The notes beneath the pieces are model-generated. The model searched no databases, was not told the origin of the DNA, and saw only the letters and a program-made list of their open reading frames with translations. A stretch of 64,000 nucleotides of DNA from positions 372,001 through 436,000 of the forward strand of contig NZ_CP017704.1 in assembly GCF_002243645.1 (NCBI RefSeq), written 5' to 3'. A program made the position numbers and the translations under genes. The stretch is from Peribacillus simplex NBRC 15720 = DSM 1321. Its GTDB lineage: Bacteria > Bacillota > Bacilli > Bacillales > DSM-1321. Every line of letters starts with the position of its first letter. Positions within the stretch are counted from its first letter, which is position 1. Shown here in pieces: positions 28,703 to 38,025 of the stretch.

Positions 28703-28790
28703 ATGAACTAACTTGCCCCGTTAGTTGCATAAAGAAAAGCTGCCTTAAAGACAGCTCCGATCTTCAGCTAACGCACCCGTTAGTTGAAAA
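28703..28790. repeat. Dispersed intergenic repeat, copy 2
   Basis: Full-length copy: left block AACTAACTTGCCCCGTTAG, a CATAA..AAAAGC spacer, hairpin GCTGCCTTAAAGACAGC, and right block CTAACGCACCCGTTAGTTG. Confidence 0.75.
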
Positions 28791-29086
28791 TAGTGAAAGT
28801 TAAATTGTACATTTCATTCTCATTACTTTCACACCTAACTCAGATTTAGGTTCTAGCATTGCTTTTTTTTTAAAAAGCTATTGCTTGCTTGTTACTTGGT
28901 GACACACGAAGGTGGTATTCATCAACTCCATTGTTTTTAAAGAACTTCAATCATAAATCACACAATTAGTTCAATATCTATCTCCTTAAATTTTGGAATT
29001 ATATCTGATGTTTTCCTTATTTTCCGTACCCATTTGCTTATAAACAATATTAAGTACTTTTCCCTTGGTTCCAAAAGAAAAAGCGA
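28791..29086. other. Intergenic region after repeat copy 2
   Basis: About 300 bases with no gene or clear signal beyond AT-rich tracts. Confidence 0.4.
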
Positions 29087-29833
29087 TTACCTGGTATAGG
29101 AACCGCCTTCAACTATCTTTGCAAAGTCATCAAGAGTAGTTGAATACTTGATATAAATTCGTGGTAAAAGATAAAGTTCGTCTTTAATGCCCTTCTCAGA
29201 AAATAGTTCAGGAGTTGTCGTAAGTCCAAACAAATAATATTTCTTCGTTTCTTCTACGACTTTGTCATTGAAATTTCCGTATGGATACGCAAGAGCATTA
29301 ACTGGTTTGCCTGTTATTTTTTGAATTTTATCTTTGGACCCTTTCAGTTCATATTCATAATTTTTTATTTCCGTCAAATCAGGATGTGTAGCAGTATGAG
29401 ACTGGATTGAGATTATACCCGAATCAGCCATCATTTTTAAATCCGATTTCGATAATCGGTTTGAACGACCGATAAAGTCAGAAATAACAAAAATGGTACC
29501 ACTTGGTTTAAAACGTTCGTTTTCAAGTTTTTGAAAGATAGCAAATGCATTCAGATTGTTTTTGTATCCGTCATCAAAGGTAATGAAAATGGGTTTATTT
29601 TCTTTATAAATGTCTTGCCAACGATCAAAAGTTAATAATGTGTAGCCATGGTCTTTTAAATAAATCATTTGTTTCTGGAAATTATCAGGAGTTACATATA
29701 GCTCCTTAGAACCCTGCCCAGTAAACTCGTCAATCGAATGATAAATTAAAATAGGTACTTTTCGTTGAGCAAAAACTTGTGATGGAAGAATTAAGATAAG
29801 AAGACATAGGAAAAACATTACAACCTTTTTCAT
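29087..29833 (-). CDS. Secreted polysaccharide deacetylase
   Basis: A 248-residue exported protein with a signal peptide ending near PSQVFA and a NodB-type deacetylase domain. Metal-binding motifs are present: ITFDDGYKNN, with the catalytic and metal aspartates, and the histidines of SIQSHTATHPDL, then LAYPYGNFND. Such enzymes remove acetyl groups from chitin-like polymers, peptidoglycan or biofilm polysaccharide at the cell surface. It stands alone on the minus strand, so its substrate cannot be read from context. Length fits the short PdaB/YxkH-like group. Confidence 0.88.
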   Translation of the reverse strand: MKKVVMFFLCLLILILPSQVFAQRKVPILIYHSIDEFTGQGSKELYVTPDNFQKQMIYLKDHGYTLLTFDRWQDIYKENKPIFITFDDGYKNNLNAFAIFQKLENERFKPSGTIFVISDFIGRSNRLSKSDLKMMADSGIISIQSHTATHPDLTEIKNYEYELKGSKDKIQKITGKPVNALAYPYGNFNDKVVEETKKYYLFGLTTTPELFSEKGIKDELYLLPRIYIKYSTTLDDFAKIVEGGSYTR

Positions 29834-30195
29834 AAAATTCCTCGCTTTGCATCCTTTTTATATCTTTTCAATTTATTGTGCCTCAAAAGCATAGTTCTAT
29901 TATAATTTCTCCCATATTTGATTCTATCTCCCATTGATCAATGGTGACTTTGATAATCCCAAATGAAAAACTAATTTCTTAAAACACTAAGGAATCGGAC
30001 TAACTGCCACATTAGCTCTATAAGAAAAAGAGCTGCCAAAGCAACTCCCTTAATGAAGTAAAGCACCCGTTAGTTTAAGTACAATCCTTCACAATCTATT
30101 CTCAGTAAAGTAATTTCCTATTAGCCTGATAACTCAAGCTTAATATTCTTTGCTATAATAAAATTAGTAAAAGAAATGGACGAGGGGTGAACATA
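29834..30195. other. Intergenic region with a repeat copy
   Basis: Holds repeat copy 3 (29999-30096) and the upstream region of the leader peptide. No gene seen. Confidence 0.5.
29999..30096. repeat. Dispersed intergenic repeat, copy 3
   Basis: Left block is degenerate (ACTAACTGCCACATTAGCTC), followed by AAGAAAAAGAGCTGCCAAAG, then the right block AAAGCACCCGTTAGTTTAAG and the TTCACAA extension. Confidence 0.7.
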
Positions 30196-30252
30196 ATGTA
30201 TTGGACTCCATTATTTGAAAACGATGTACCAAAAGTACTCTCCCAATCTTAA
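30196..30252 (+). CDS. Putative regulatory leader peptide upstream of the EamA exporter
   Basis: An 18-codon frame, MYWTPLFENDVPKVLSQS, starts at ATG behind GAGGGGTG and ends in TAA at 30250-30252, exactly where an 11-bp hairpin begins. The exporter gene starts 73 bases later. A short peptide with its own ribosome site, followed at once by competing hairpins, is the layout of translational or transcriptional attenuators that sense antibiotics or amino acids. Chance cannot be excluded for so short a frame. Confidence 0.5.
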   Translation: MYWTPLFENDVPKVLSQS

Positions 30253-30315
30253 CGGAGAGAACTTTAGAATAGTTATTTCTCTCCGTTAGGGCAACAAGCC
30301 TAAAAAAATACGGAG
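30251..30315 (+). promoter_or_regulatory. Competing hairpins able to mask the exporter ribosome site
   Basis: AACGGAGAGAA (30251-30261) pairs perfectly with TTCTCTCCGTT (30277-30287). The central CTCCGT (30281-30286) can instead pair with ACGGAG (30310-30315), which is the ribosome site of the EamA gene. The two structures exclude each other. No T-run follows the first hairpin, so control of translation is more likely than of termination. Confidence 0.55.
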
Positions 30316-30324
30316 GGTACAAAC

Positions 30325-31236
30325 ATGAAAAATACACTAATCGGTTCATTGTTTTTAATTTTAGCTTCAAGTATTTGGGGAGGTATGTATGTTGTCGTAA
30401 AAGTAGTAGTGGCAGTCATACCACCATTAGAACTTGTATGGATCCGTTATCTTATCGCACTTGTTGCGTTAGTATTGATTGGATTTGTTACTAAACAAAA
30501 ATGGAAAATTAAAAGGAAACATATAGGGATAATAATTGCTATTTCGATTGTAGGATACGTCATTTCTATTGTTACTCAAGAAACGGGTACAATGCTTTCT
30601 ACTGCACAAATGGGAGCTATTATCACTTCTACAACACCTGCCTTTATAGTTGTGTTTGCTAGTCTAATTCTTAAAGAACGTTTAACTTTTAAGAAAGCTA
30701 TTTCTGTAAGCTTAGCCACTATTGGTGTCATTATTATCGTTGGAATTGATGATATTAACATGTCTAGTATGCTAGGAGGCATCTCGCTTATTATCGCTGC
30801 ATTAACATGGGCTTTAATGTCTGTACTTATAAAATGCCTGCCTAGTGATTATTCGCAGATTGTGATAAATACCTATGCTACTTTAATTGCTTTTGTTGTT
30901 CTAACACCTTTAGTCATCACAAGATTACCTAAAATAAATATTAACGAATTATCAGATCCTACCATATGGGGAGGATTGCTATATTTAGGGGTAATATCAA
31001 CAGCTATTGCATTTCTATTGTGGAATCGTGGTTTACAAATACTCAATGCCTCTAGTGGAGGAGTTTTCTTCTTTTTTCAACCTGTTGTTGGAACATTATT
31101 AGGTTGGTTGATATTAGGTGAAACCATTAGTATCACCTTTTGGGCTGGTTCTTTCTTAATTCTTTTAGGAGTACTAATTGTTATTAAAGATAGACAAGAA
31201 GAGCAGAATCAGAATCAATCAAATCTCAATATGTAA
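30325..31236 (+). CDS. EamA/DMT-family exporter
   Basis: A 303-residue membrane protein with ten predicted helices in two EamA repeats of five. Typical segments are [51 protein letters not shown], and in the second half [19 protein letters not shown] and [16 protein letters not shown]. The family exports amino acids, nucleobases or drugs. The ATG follows CGGAGGG, which may be masked by the upstream hairpin. The csaA gene follows after 32 bases and is probably cotranscribed. The substrate is unknown. Confidence 0.92.
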   Translation: MKNTLIGSLFLILASSIWGGMYVVVKVVVAVIPPLELVWIRYLIALVALVLIGFVTKQKWKIKRKHIGIIIAISIVGYVISIVTQETGTMLSTAQMGAIITSTTPAFIVVFASLILKERLTFKKAISVSLATIGVIIIVGIDDINMSSMLGGISLIIAALTWALMSVLIKCLPSDYSQIVINTYATLIAFVVLTPLVITRLPKININELSDPTIWGGLLYLGVISTAIAFLLWNRGLQILNASSGGVFFFFQPVVGTLLGWLILGETISITFWAGSFLILLGVLIVIKDRQEEQNQNQSNLNM

Positions 31237-31268
31237 AAGAATATACTCAAATAGATGGAGGATTTAAA

Positions 31269-31598
31269 ATGGCAATTTTTGACGATTTCCAAAAAATAGA
31301 TATGCGTGTGGGAGAAATTATTAAAGCAGAAGCGTTCCCTAAAGCAAGAAAACCAGCATATAAATTATGGGTTGACTTTGGAGAAGAAATAGGGATTAAA
31401 CAAAGTAGTGCTCAAATAACAGATTGTTATAGTTTAGATGAACTAGTTGGTAAGCAAGTATTAGGAGTAGTTAATTTTCCGCCAATGAAAGTTGCTGATT
31501 TTAGTTCAGAAGTTTTGGTGATGGGGACTTATTCGGAACAAGGTGTTGTTCTAATAGAACCTCAACAAAGGGTTAAAAAAGGAGACCGATTAGGATAA
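31269..31598 (+). CDS. csaA: CsaA-type tRNA-binding protein / export chaperone
   Basis: A 109-residue protein made of a single tRNA-binding OB-fold: [50 protein letters not shown], and the C-terminal RVKKGDRLG. It matches Bacillus CsaA in length and in motifs. CsaA binds tRNA and also acts as a chaperone in protein export. It lies 32 bases after the EamA exporter, with GGAGG before the ATG, and a terminator follows, so both genes share one transcript. Confidence 0.95.
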   Translation: MAIFDDFQKIDMRVGEIIKAEAFPKARKPAYKLWVDFGEEIGIKQSSAQITDCYSLDELVGKQVLGVVNFPPMKVADFSSEVLVMGTYSEQGVVLIEPQQRVKKGDRLG

Positions 31599-31602
31599 GT
31601 AC

Positions 31603-31641
31603 AAAGAACACAAATGATACATTCATTTGTGTTCTTTTTTT
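31603..31641 (+). terminator. Terminator after csaA
   Basis: AAAGAACACAAATGA pairs with TCATTTGTGTTCTTT around a short loop and runs into T residues. Confidence 0.9.
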
Positions 31642-31650
31642 ACCCTTCTT

Positions 31651-31734
31651 CCGCTAACCTGCCCCTTTAGTTCCATAAGAAAAAGCTGCCTTAAAGACAG
31701 CTCCGATCTTCAGCTAAAGCACATGTTAGTTCAA
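31651..31734. repeat. Dispersed intergenic repeat, copy 4
   Basis: Full copy: GCTAACCTGCCCCTTTAGTT, CCATAAGAAAAAGCTGCC, TTAAAGACAGCTCCGATCTT, then AAAGCACATGTTAGTT. It shares the internal CTCCGATCTTCAGCTAA with copy 2. Confidence 0.75.
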
Positions 31735-31742
31735 CAATAGTT

Positions 31743-31895
31743 TCATTTAGGTCTTGTAGCTCTTATTTTCCCACTTTCACCTAGCTCACGAGAAAACTCT
31801 TCATCCACACGATCAGGTTCTATTTTTAAGTTTTTGGGAGTTTGAGGTAATGAATTTTTACTGCTAGATGGTTTTTGATTTTTTGATCTTCCCAT
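31743..31895 (-). CDS. YfhD-like small protein
   Basis: A 50-residue protein behind TTAGGAGG. It begins MGRSKNQKPSSSKNSLPQTP and continues KIEPDRVDEEFSRELGE, resembling the Bacillus YfhD family of small, charged, possibly spore-related proteins (MGR..., SLPQTPK, DVEFS.ELA). Its C-terminus is shorter than the family norm and ends RATRPK. It is soluble, with no membrane segment. The next gene on the same strand, lysE-like, lies upstream behind its own terminator, so this gene is on its own. Confidence 0.65.
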   Translation of the reverse strand: MGRSKNQKPSSSKNSLPQTPKNLKIEPDRVDEEFSRELGESGKIRATRPK

Positions 31896-32009
31896 AATAT
31901 TGCCTCCTAACGAAATTTTAATCTTTATTAGTATGGCTAAGAATCACATTTATATATCTTTAGATTTGCTCATGAACGAACATTTTTATCTTAAAAACAG
32001 TTTTTGGGG

Positions 32010-32050
32010 ACAGCTCCTTCTTTTACTACTAACGCACCTGTTAGTTGAAT
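32010..32050. repeat. Dispersed intergenic repeat, copy 5 (right part)
   Basis: Only the end of the unit is present: ACAGCTCCTTCTTTTA followed by ACTAACGCACCTGTTAGTTG. Confidence 0.6.
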
Positions 32051-32101
32051 TAGATTATTACTATATCCATTACTGCAACGATTCTAAAAGGAAAAACAAA
32101 A

Positions 32102-32128
32102 GCCTCTTCAGAATAATTCTGAAGAGGC
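32102..32128 (-). terminator. Terminator of the LysE-type gene
   Basis: GCCTCTTCAGAA and TTCTGAAGAGGC form a perfect stem followed by T-rich DNA on the minus strand. Confidence 0.85.
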
Positions 32129-32202
32129 ATTATATTACATGTGAATCGACTTGACTTAAAGCTAATATAACATTTATGAAGGGGGGCAATGCTTATTAAA
32201 TG

Positions 32203-32835
32203 TTATTGAGGAGCTTTTGTTTGCAGCAACTTTAACCCCATACCAATAAAAATTATTCCTGTCATTTTGTTTAAAATCATTCCTACCTTTTGGTTTCCTC
32301 TTAGTTTTTTTGTAGCATACGAAGAGAAAGATGCAATAAATAGACACCATAGAAATCCAGTGATTGTAAAAGTAAGTCCTAAAATGATAAAAGGAATAGA
32401 TCCTGAAACCTTTGTATCTATAAATTGTGGGAGAAACGCAATAAAAAACAAAGAAACTTTTGGATTCGTAAGACTTGTTAAAAGCCCTTGTATATATAAC
32501 TTTCTGATGTTTAATTTACTGGATGGAGCAATATCAAAGCTTGCATTTGTTTTATCGATCAACATTCTAATTCCCAAATACATCAAATAAATCACACCAA
32601 CAATTTTTATTGCGTTGAATAAAATAACAGATTTTGTAAGAATGATTGATAAACCAAAAGCAACAAATAACGTATGGATTAATGATCCTGTAATAATACC
32701 AAAAACAGAATAAACACCTGCTGGTCTTCCTTGTGAAATACTTCTTCCCACAATATACATCGTGTCTGCACCAGGAATAAGATTTAATAAAATTCCTGTT
32801 AGTAAAAATACATCGTAATTAATGATTCCGTACAT
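32203..32835 (-). CDS. LysE/RhtB-family amino-acid exporter
   Basis: A 210-residue membrane protein with six predicted helices and the LysE signature at the N-terminus (LLNLIPGADTMYIVGRSISQG), then VFGIITGSLIHTLFVAFGLS, GVIYLMYLGIRML and GLLTSLTNPKVSLFFIAFLPQF. The family exports amino acids such as lysine, threonine, homoserine or leucine. The start ATG follows an AGAGGAG site. It is transcribed alone; which amino acid is moved is not readable. Confidence 0.92.
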   Translation of the reverse strand: MYGIINYDVFLLTGILLNLIPGADTMYIVGRSISQGRPAGVYSVFGIITGSLIHTLFVAFGLSIILTKSVILFNAIKIVGVIYLMYLGIRMLIDKTNASFDIAPSSKLNIRKLYIQGLLTSLTNPKVSLFFIAFLPQFIDTKVSGSIPFIILGLTFTITGFLWCLFIASFSSYATKKLRGNQKVGMILNKMTGIIFIGMGLKLLQTKAPQ

Positions 32836-32960
32836 TTTTGCTCCTCTTTTAATTTTTTTGATGCCCTTATTGATATTAAATAAAATTGTATGAAAAGAAA
32901 AGATTTTTTAATACTTCTCTTAAAATTATTTGACAATTCAAATTGCTTCTTAACATATCA

Positions 32961-33063
32961 TTCAACTAACATGCCCCGTTAGTGCCATAAGAAAAAGGCT
33001 GCATCAGCAACCCCTGTTATTGAAGTAAAGCACCCTATAGTTTAAGTAGAAACCTTCAAATTC
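32961..33063. repeat. Dispersed intergenic repeat, copy 6
   Basis: Full copy with left block CAACTAACATGCCCCGTTAG, spacer CATAAGAAAAAGGCTGC, right block TATTGAAGTAAAGCACCC and the AACCTTCAAA extension. Confidence 0.75.
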
Positions 33064-33077
33064 TCTTATGTGTATCA

Positions 33078-33115
33078 TAAAAAAGGATGGAACCAATGCG
33101 ATCCCATCCTAAAAA
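33078..33115 (-). terminator. Terminator of the PBP gene
   Basis: On the minus strand AGGATGG and CCATCCT pair and are followed by six T residues, just beyond the stop codon at 33119. Confidence 0.8.
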
Positions 33116-33118
33116 TCT

Positions 33119-33275
33119 TTATTGTTTGTGTTTCTTTTCCTCTTGTTGTTTATGCTTCTCTTCCTTTTGTTTGTGTTTCTTTTCCTCTTGTTGTTTATGC
33201 TTCTCTTCCTTTTGTTTGTATTTATTTTCCTCTTGTTGTTTATGCTTCTCTTCCTTTTGTTTATGTTTTATATCC
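33119..33275 (-). repeat. Tandem repeats coding the Lys/Gln/Glu tail of the PBP
   Basis: About three tandem copies of a ~57-63-base unit encode KHKQKEEKHKQQEE variants (with N/Y changes in one copy). The plus strand shows the same repeats as T-rich GTTTGTGTTTCTTTTCCTC blocks. Copy number could vary by slippage. Confidence 0.8.
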
Positions 33276-35352
33276 TCTTTATTTCCATCAATATCAAATG
33301 GTTTATCTTTATTATTTTTTGTAACTGGTGGAGCTTCTTCAGGATTTGCACCTTTAATGAACAGTTCATTATTCACCTGGTATACATCACTAGGCTGCTG
33401 GAAGCTACTTTGGTCTGTTCCAAACGCTTCCAGCATGGCCTTAAACATTTGGTGCGAGATTTTAGTTGTATTTCCATCCATATAATTACCTGGACCATTT
33501 TTAGTATATCCAGTCCAAACCGCCATAGTGTATTGCGGTGTATAACCAGCGAACCAACTATCATTTACCGAACCGGATGGATATCCATATTGTACTCTGG
33601 TTTTACTATCAAAATTGGTTGTGCCAGTTTTTCCAGCCACATCTAGTCCAAGGACATTTGCTGTTTTTCCTGTACCAGATTTTACGACTGTCCGTAACAT
33701 ATCCGTCACCAAATAAGCTGTGTAATCATGCATAACACGTTTTGGCTTTGGAGTTAAATTAACAACTCTGCCATCAGGATAGACAACTTTACGAACAAAA
33801 TGTGGTGTATTGTATTCACCGTTATTTCCAAAAGCACTATATGCCCCTGCCAACTCTAATGGATTAACCGTATTACTTCCAATCGCATATGATTCGTACA
33901 CCTTATTATTATTAAAAGTAATACCCAGATTTTCTGCAAAGTTTTGTGCTTTATCCATCCCTACTTCTTGAAGGGTAAGGAGTGCTGGAATATTGTATGA
34001 CCATTGAAGTGCTGTTCTAATCGACAACATTCCATGATATTGATGATCCCAGTTAGAAATAGATTGACCATTTGAGTAGGTTATCTCATGATCATTAATT
34101 TGGTGTGCTGTAGACCATTTTGAATTTTCAATAGCCGGTCCATAATCAAAGACTGGCTTGAAAGTAGATCCTGGTTGACGTTTAATATCAACCGCAAAGT
34201 TGTTGCCTCGGAAGGAAGCTTTATATTGGTTTCGACCGCTTCAATAGCTCGAACTTCTCCTGTTTTTGTATCTAAAAATACGAAGGCTCCTTGAAAATTG
34301 TCATTTGGATAAGAAATAATCGTATCGGTGTTCATTATTTTGTCCGCAAAGGTCTGAGCTTTTGGATCTAGCGTCGTATAAATAGATAATCCATCCGAAC
34401 TGATATCTACATTTTTCAGCTTTCTTTCAACTTCTTTTACAACAGCGTCCAAAAACGCCTCGTACGGCATTCCTTGTTGTTTCTTTTTTGGAACAAGTCC
34501 TGATGTAACTGGAACCTTCTTGGCATCCTCCAATTGCTTTTTCGTAATATATCCTTGTTTATACATAGCTTCTAAAACAATATTACGACGATTTGTTGCA
34601 GCTTTCACATGTTCGGGTTCAGTGGGATCGTAATAACTTGGACTCTGTGGGAGCCCCGCCAACATAGCGGCCTCCGGAAGCGTTAATTTATTTAGATGAT
34701 CGGCATCGATTCCGTAGTAATTTTTGGCGGCAGCTGCTACACCATATGCCCCGTCTCCAAGGTAGATCTTATTTAAATACATCATTAAGATTTGATGTTT
34801 AGAATACTTTTGCTCAAGCTGATAGGCCAAGCTCCATTCCTGTACCTTTCGCTTTATTGTTTTCTGAGGTGACAAAAAGGAGTTTTTAATGACCTGCTGT
34901 GTAATCGTACTCCCGCCTTGAGATCCGAAATCCCCTTTTAGGTTCTTGAAGATTGCTCTCGCAGTTCCTTTTATATCAATGCCATTGTGTTCATAAAAAT
35001 GTGCATCCTCCGTGGCAATGAAAGCATGTTCCAACATTATTGGAACTTGAGAATACTTAATTTTTGTCCGCTTTTCTTTACCATATTCGTAAAGGAAATT
35101 CCCGTTTTTATCGTATAATTTGGTAGAAAGCGGATCGACTAGTTTTGAAGCATCTATTTTAGGTGCATCCTTAATCATTGCTGCAACCGTAACTGCCCCT
35201 ATTCCAATTGAAACAACACCTAACAGTAAACACCAAAGTAAAACTTTTTTCAAGAAAGACCTTCTTTTAGGGGAGTTTTTACCTTTTTTTTGATCTTGTT
35301 TTATTTTTTCCACTTGTTTTCGTTCCTGACGAGAACGATACGTTTCTGACAT
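33119..35352 (-). pseudogene. Class A penicillin-binding protein (PBP1A type), frameshifted
   Basis: The 5' part encodes a cytoplasmic tail, one membrane helix and a transglycosylase domain (ATEDAHFYEHNGID, GSQGGSTITQQVIKN, LEQKYSKHQILMMYLNKIYLG). The frame breaks near 34243 at VRAIEA; adding one base gives GRNQYKASFRGNNFAVD and the transpeptidase serine motif GSTFKP, then the downstream frame with GKTGTTNFD. The restored protein is about 740 residues. It ends in a charged tail of KQKEEKHKQQEE repeats. It polymerises and cross-links peptidoglycan. If the frameshift is real, the product keeps transglycosylase but loses transpeptidase. A sequencing error is equally possible. Confidence 0.85.
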
Positions 35353-35513
35353 TAATCTTCTCTCCCATATTCAAGTTACTCAACAAAATTAAAGAAAACT
35401 ATGCAAATAACCTTTTATTTACTCACTAGTCATTAATGATCAGTATGATATTTAAAACAATGCATTTCATTCAAAACCTGTATATAACGTATTAAGGAAG
35501 AATTTATCCTATA

Positions 35514-35669
35514 CTATCCTTGGTCGGTTTTCGCAATAAAGTAATTACTTCGTACTATCTTATCTAATACATCTTTTAGAACATCTTCCTTCTTTACATC
35601 TGGCCCTTTTATTATTTTTTCTCGTTTAATATCATTATCCAAGGTATAACAAACAATAAATTTCTTCAA
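35514..35669 (-). CDS. Small hypothetical protein, TTG start
   Basis: A 51-residue frame starting at TTG 35669 behind a GGGGG ribosome site. The product begins MKKFIVCYTLDNDIKREKII and ends YFIAKTDQG. It looks like a small compact beta-alpha protein with no membrane helix or signal peptide. The start fits Bacillus practice and codon use is normal, so I think it is real. I do not recognise a family. It lies upstream of the PBP gene on the same strand. Confidence 0.5.
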   Translation of the reverse strand: MKKFIVCYTLDNDIKREKIIKGPDVKKEDVLKDVLDKIVRSNYFIAKTDQG

Positions 35670-35776
35670 ATTAAATCCCCCTTTCGAGAACAACTTCTGA
35701 TTGTCTTAAGTAGGGAGACACGTCTACTTATTTGAAGCGAATAGTCTTAAAATTTATATACTGAATAAGAATCCAA

Positions 35777-35959
35777 TTATCGACCAGCTTTGTCTTTCAA
35801 AGACGTTATACATGAAGCAAATACCCATGTTGATAAAATGATGGATAGCATTCCTACTATTTTTGAAAAATACCTTTGTGTACCATCTATAAATATTTCA
35901 TGCATACCATAGATACAGCCTAAAAAGATATATATCAAAGTGTGTATAGAAAATTTCAT
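35777..35959 (-). CDS. Small membrane protein, hypothetical
   Basis: A 60-residue frame with two hydrophobic segments (IHTLIYIFLGCIYGMHEIF and KIVGMLSIILSTWVFASCI) joined by a short polar loop and ending in a charged tail (SLKDKAGR). The ribosome site is weak. It could be a two-helix membrane protein of the kind common in Bacillus, or a chance frame. No family is recognised. Confidence 0.4.
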   Translation of the reverse strand: MKFSIHTLIYIFLGCIYGMHEIFIDGTQRYFSKIVGMLSIILSTWVFASCITSLKDKAGR

Positions 35960-36367
35960 TTTTTCAAGTCCATTACACAGTCCATTTATATTAATTCGGA
36001 TTGAACCTTAGTATTAAGGGGGCAAAATATTTAATCCTCGATTCCTCCTCTATATAAAGACCAAATCTGCACTTTAGTCAATAAAAAAGCCACCAATTAT
36101 GGCAGCTGGATCTTCGACTTTTGTTCCCGTTTAAGCACATTCTCTTTTTCTATATATTATGTTCGTTTTACGTAATAACCTGGATAACTTACCTATCTAT
36201 AGACCATAATAAGGATTATCCAAGAGACACCCTAAGGATCTTGGTGTTTGTCTGAATCCATTCTTGAAGCTTTTCAGGGATGGATTTTTATTTTTTACTT
36301 TTCTTAGCTAAATAATATGTCTCAAGAGCGACTTAAAAGAGAGCTGGATTTTCAACCCGTCTTATTG
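35960..36367. other. Intergenic region with coding debris
   Basis: About 400 bases before repeat copy 7. On the minus strand near 36220-36285 a short frame reads SIPEKLQEWIQTNTKILRVSLG and stops, probably the end of a lost gene. A partial repeat-like stretch (GGCAGCTGGATCTTCGAC) lies near 36098-36116. Confidence 0.35.
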
Positions 36368-36455
36368 CACTAACCCGCCCCGATAGTTTATAGTTCCATA
36401 CAAAAAAGGCTGCCGCAGCAACCTCCCTTATTGAAGTAAAGCACCTTTAAATTAG
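36368..36455. repeat. Dispersed intergenic repeat, copy 7
   Basis: Full copy: CACTAACCCGCCCCGATAG, CCATACAAAAAAGGCTGCCG, CAGCAACCTCCCTTATTGAAG, TAAAGCACCT. Confidence 0.75.
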
Positions 36456-36469
36456 ACAACAAATTAAAC

Positions 36470-36877
36470 TTATCGATTTATATTCTTTGTCATACCAATG
36501 GTAAACTTCTCAAATCCAAAAGTTTCATAATATGATTCCAAACTTTCTACACACAAAAGTTGAGGAATTACTCGATTTTGCTCACAATGTTCAATTATTC
36601 GATTTAACATTTCTTTGCCGATTCCTTTGGACTGGTAGCTCGGCAGTACACACACTCCACATACCACTCCAGTAATCACACCATCTGAAATAACACGTCC
36701 CATACCCACTAACTGTTGTTCATCAAAAGCATAAATTGCATACCAACTTTGAGTGCACATTTGTTTCAAATCATTAACTGTTAATTTAAGTGAATTCCAT
36801 CCTAAAGATTCATATAAGGTTAGTAATTGCTTAAAATTTTCAGGGGGTTCTATTGTATAATGTATAGGTTTTTCCAT
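36470..36877 (-). CDS. GNAT-family N-acetyltransferase
   Basis: A 135-residue protein with the GNAT core: ESLGWNSLKLTVNDL, WYAIYAFDEQQLVGMGRVISDG, then the acetyl-CoA loop VCVLPSYQSKGIGKEMLNRIIEHCEQ and a C-terminal YYETFGFEKF. It transfers an acetyl group to an unknown amine or amino acid. The start ATG follows GGGAGGTG. It is a stand-alone gene flanked by repeat copies 7 and 8. Confidence 0.9.
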   Translation of the reverse strand: MEKPIHYTIEPPENFKQLLTLYESLGWNSLKLTVNDLKQMCTQSWYAIYAFDEQQLVGMGRVISDGVITGVVCGVCVLPSYQSKGIGKEMLNRIIEHCEQNRVIPQLLCVESLESYYETFGFEKFTIGMTKNINR

Positions 36878-36951
36878 ATGAGCACCTCCCTGGATTTTTG
36901 TATCTTACAGCTTAATCTCAACACATAACTTGTATGATTTCCACATATCCC

Positions 36952-36996
36952 CTTCCGTAAACCTGCCCCTTTAACTCTATAAGGGGTACTGCCACA
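36952..36996. repeat. Dispersed intergenic repeat, copy 8 (left part)
   Basis: CCGTAAACCTGCCCCTTTAA and CTCTATAAGG match the left block; the hairpin and right block are missing. Confidence 0.5.
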
Positions 36997-37223
36997 TGTC
37001 CATCAAATTAATAGAACAAATCCACCATGCCTTTCAGGCTAAGATATTTAATAATCCTAAATGTGAAAATTTTACCTCTCTACGGTGTCTAAGAAAATTC
37101 AGTTCACTTTTATAGTTTTGAGAATGGTTCTTTTTCTTAGCTTAATGGTGATGGGATTACAACAGATTTTAACGGATAACATACGTTAATCATGAAAGTC
37201 ACCACGCCCGACTTCTATTGATT

Positions 37224-37520
37224 TTATTCCTTTACTAAATACTCTATTTTCGCTTGACAAGCATTTGTCTCCTTTGAACTAGGAGACAGATAAGAAGATA
37301 ATTTTACAATCACTGTATCAGCTTTTGGTGCAATGCATATTCGCTGGTCAAACTTCCCACGGGCAGAATATCCACCGAATTGATCATAGCTAACCCACCA
37401 TTGATTATGATAAGAGAATCCTGATAGATGACTATGATTACTTTCCGCAAGATATTTTCGGTTACCGCCTTTTTTAATTTTCCTTATAATATGTTCCGGA
37501 ATAATAACCTGTTTAAAATA
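37224..37520 (-). pseudogene. C-terminal fragment of a beta-lactamase-like serine hydrolase
   Basis: The minus-strand frame reads QVIIPEHIIRKIKKGG, then GFSYHNQWWVSYDQFGGYSA, GKFDQRICIAPKADTVIVKLSS and stops at 37224. This resembles the C-terminal third of class C beta-lactamase/serine hydrolase proteins. There is no start codon or N-terminal domain. An N-terminal fragment of the same family lies at 62735-63003, but on the other strand, so the two need not come from one gene. Confidence 0.65.
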
Positions 37521-37694
37521 AAGATATAAAATAGAAAAAATGTGAGTAAAGTAATATTGGGAATCTTAGTACAACTACCTCTTTTTTTCAATTTAAGATT
37601 TTCGCCACCAATTCACCTGTATTACTTCAAACTAAATATCCTGTTACAACGAAAAAACTTTGATACCATAAGGGGTACCAAGGCTTTGTTATAG

Positions 37695-37736
37695 TGACCT
37701 GTGAGGGATTCGAACCCACGGCCCCTTCCCTGTCAA
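37695..37736 (-). repeat. tRNA-3'-end-like direct repeat, copy A
   Basis: The minus strand contains a T-arm-like GTGGGTTCGAATCCCTC and an acceptor-like ACAGGTCA. The 5' half of a tRNA is missing. It matches copy B (39689-39730) at 35 of 42 positions. Such half-tRNAs are typical att sites left by integrated elements. Confidence 0.55.
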
Positions 37737-37986
37737 TTTTCTAAACTATCTTTTATACAGTACTTTTACATAAATAGATTCCATTAAGTCCAATAATTCA
37801 AGACCGCAATGTTTATTTATACAAATAAATTCTCTTAATTCCATTGTTTCTAGAAATTCTGTGCAATTTCTGTGCAATCTTTATCAATAAATATTAATTG
37901 AGATGAAAGGTAGGGTTTTTTATTTTTACTACACCTCCACGTGCGTGGACTGTAATTGACAACACAAGGGGTGTTGGTGATTTTAC

Positions 37987-38025
37987 AAAAAAACTAACGG
38001 AACCAGTCTCACCTGATTCCGTTAG
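37987..38025 (-). terminator. Terminator downstream of dus
   Basis: CTAACGGAA and TTCCGTTAG pair, extended by CAG with CTG, and are followed by seven T residues on the minus strand. Confidence 0.8.
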
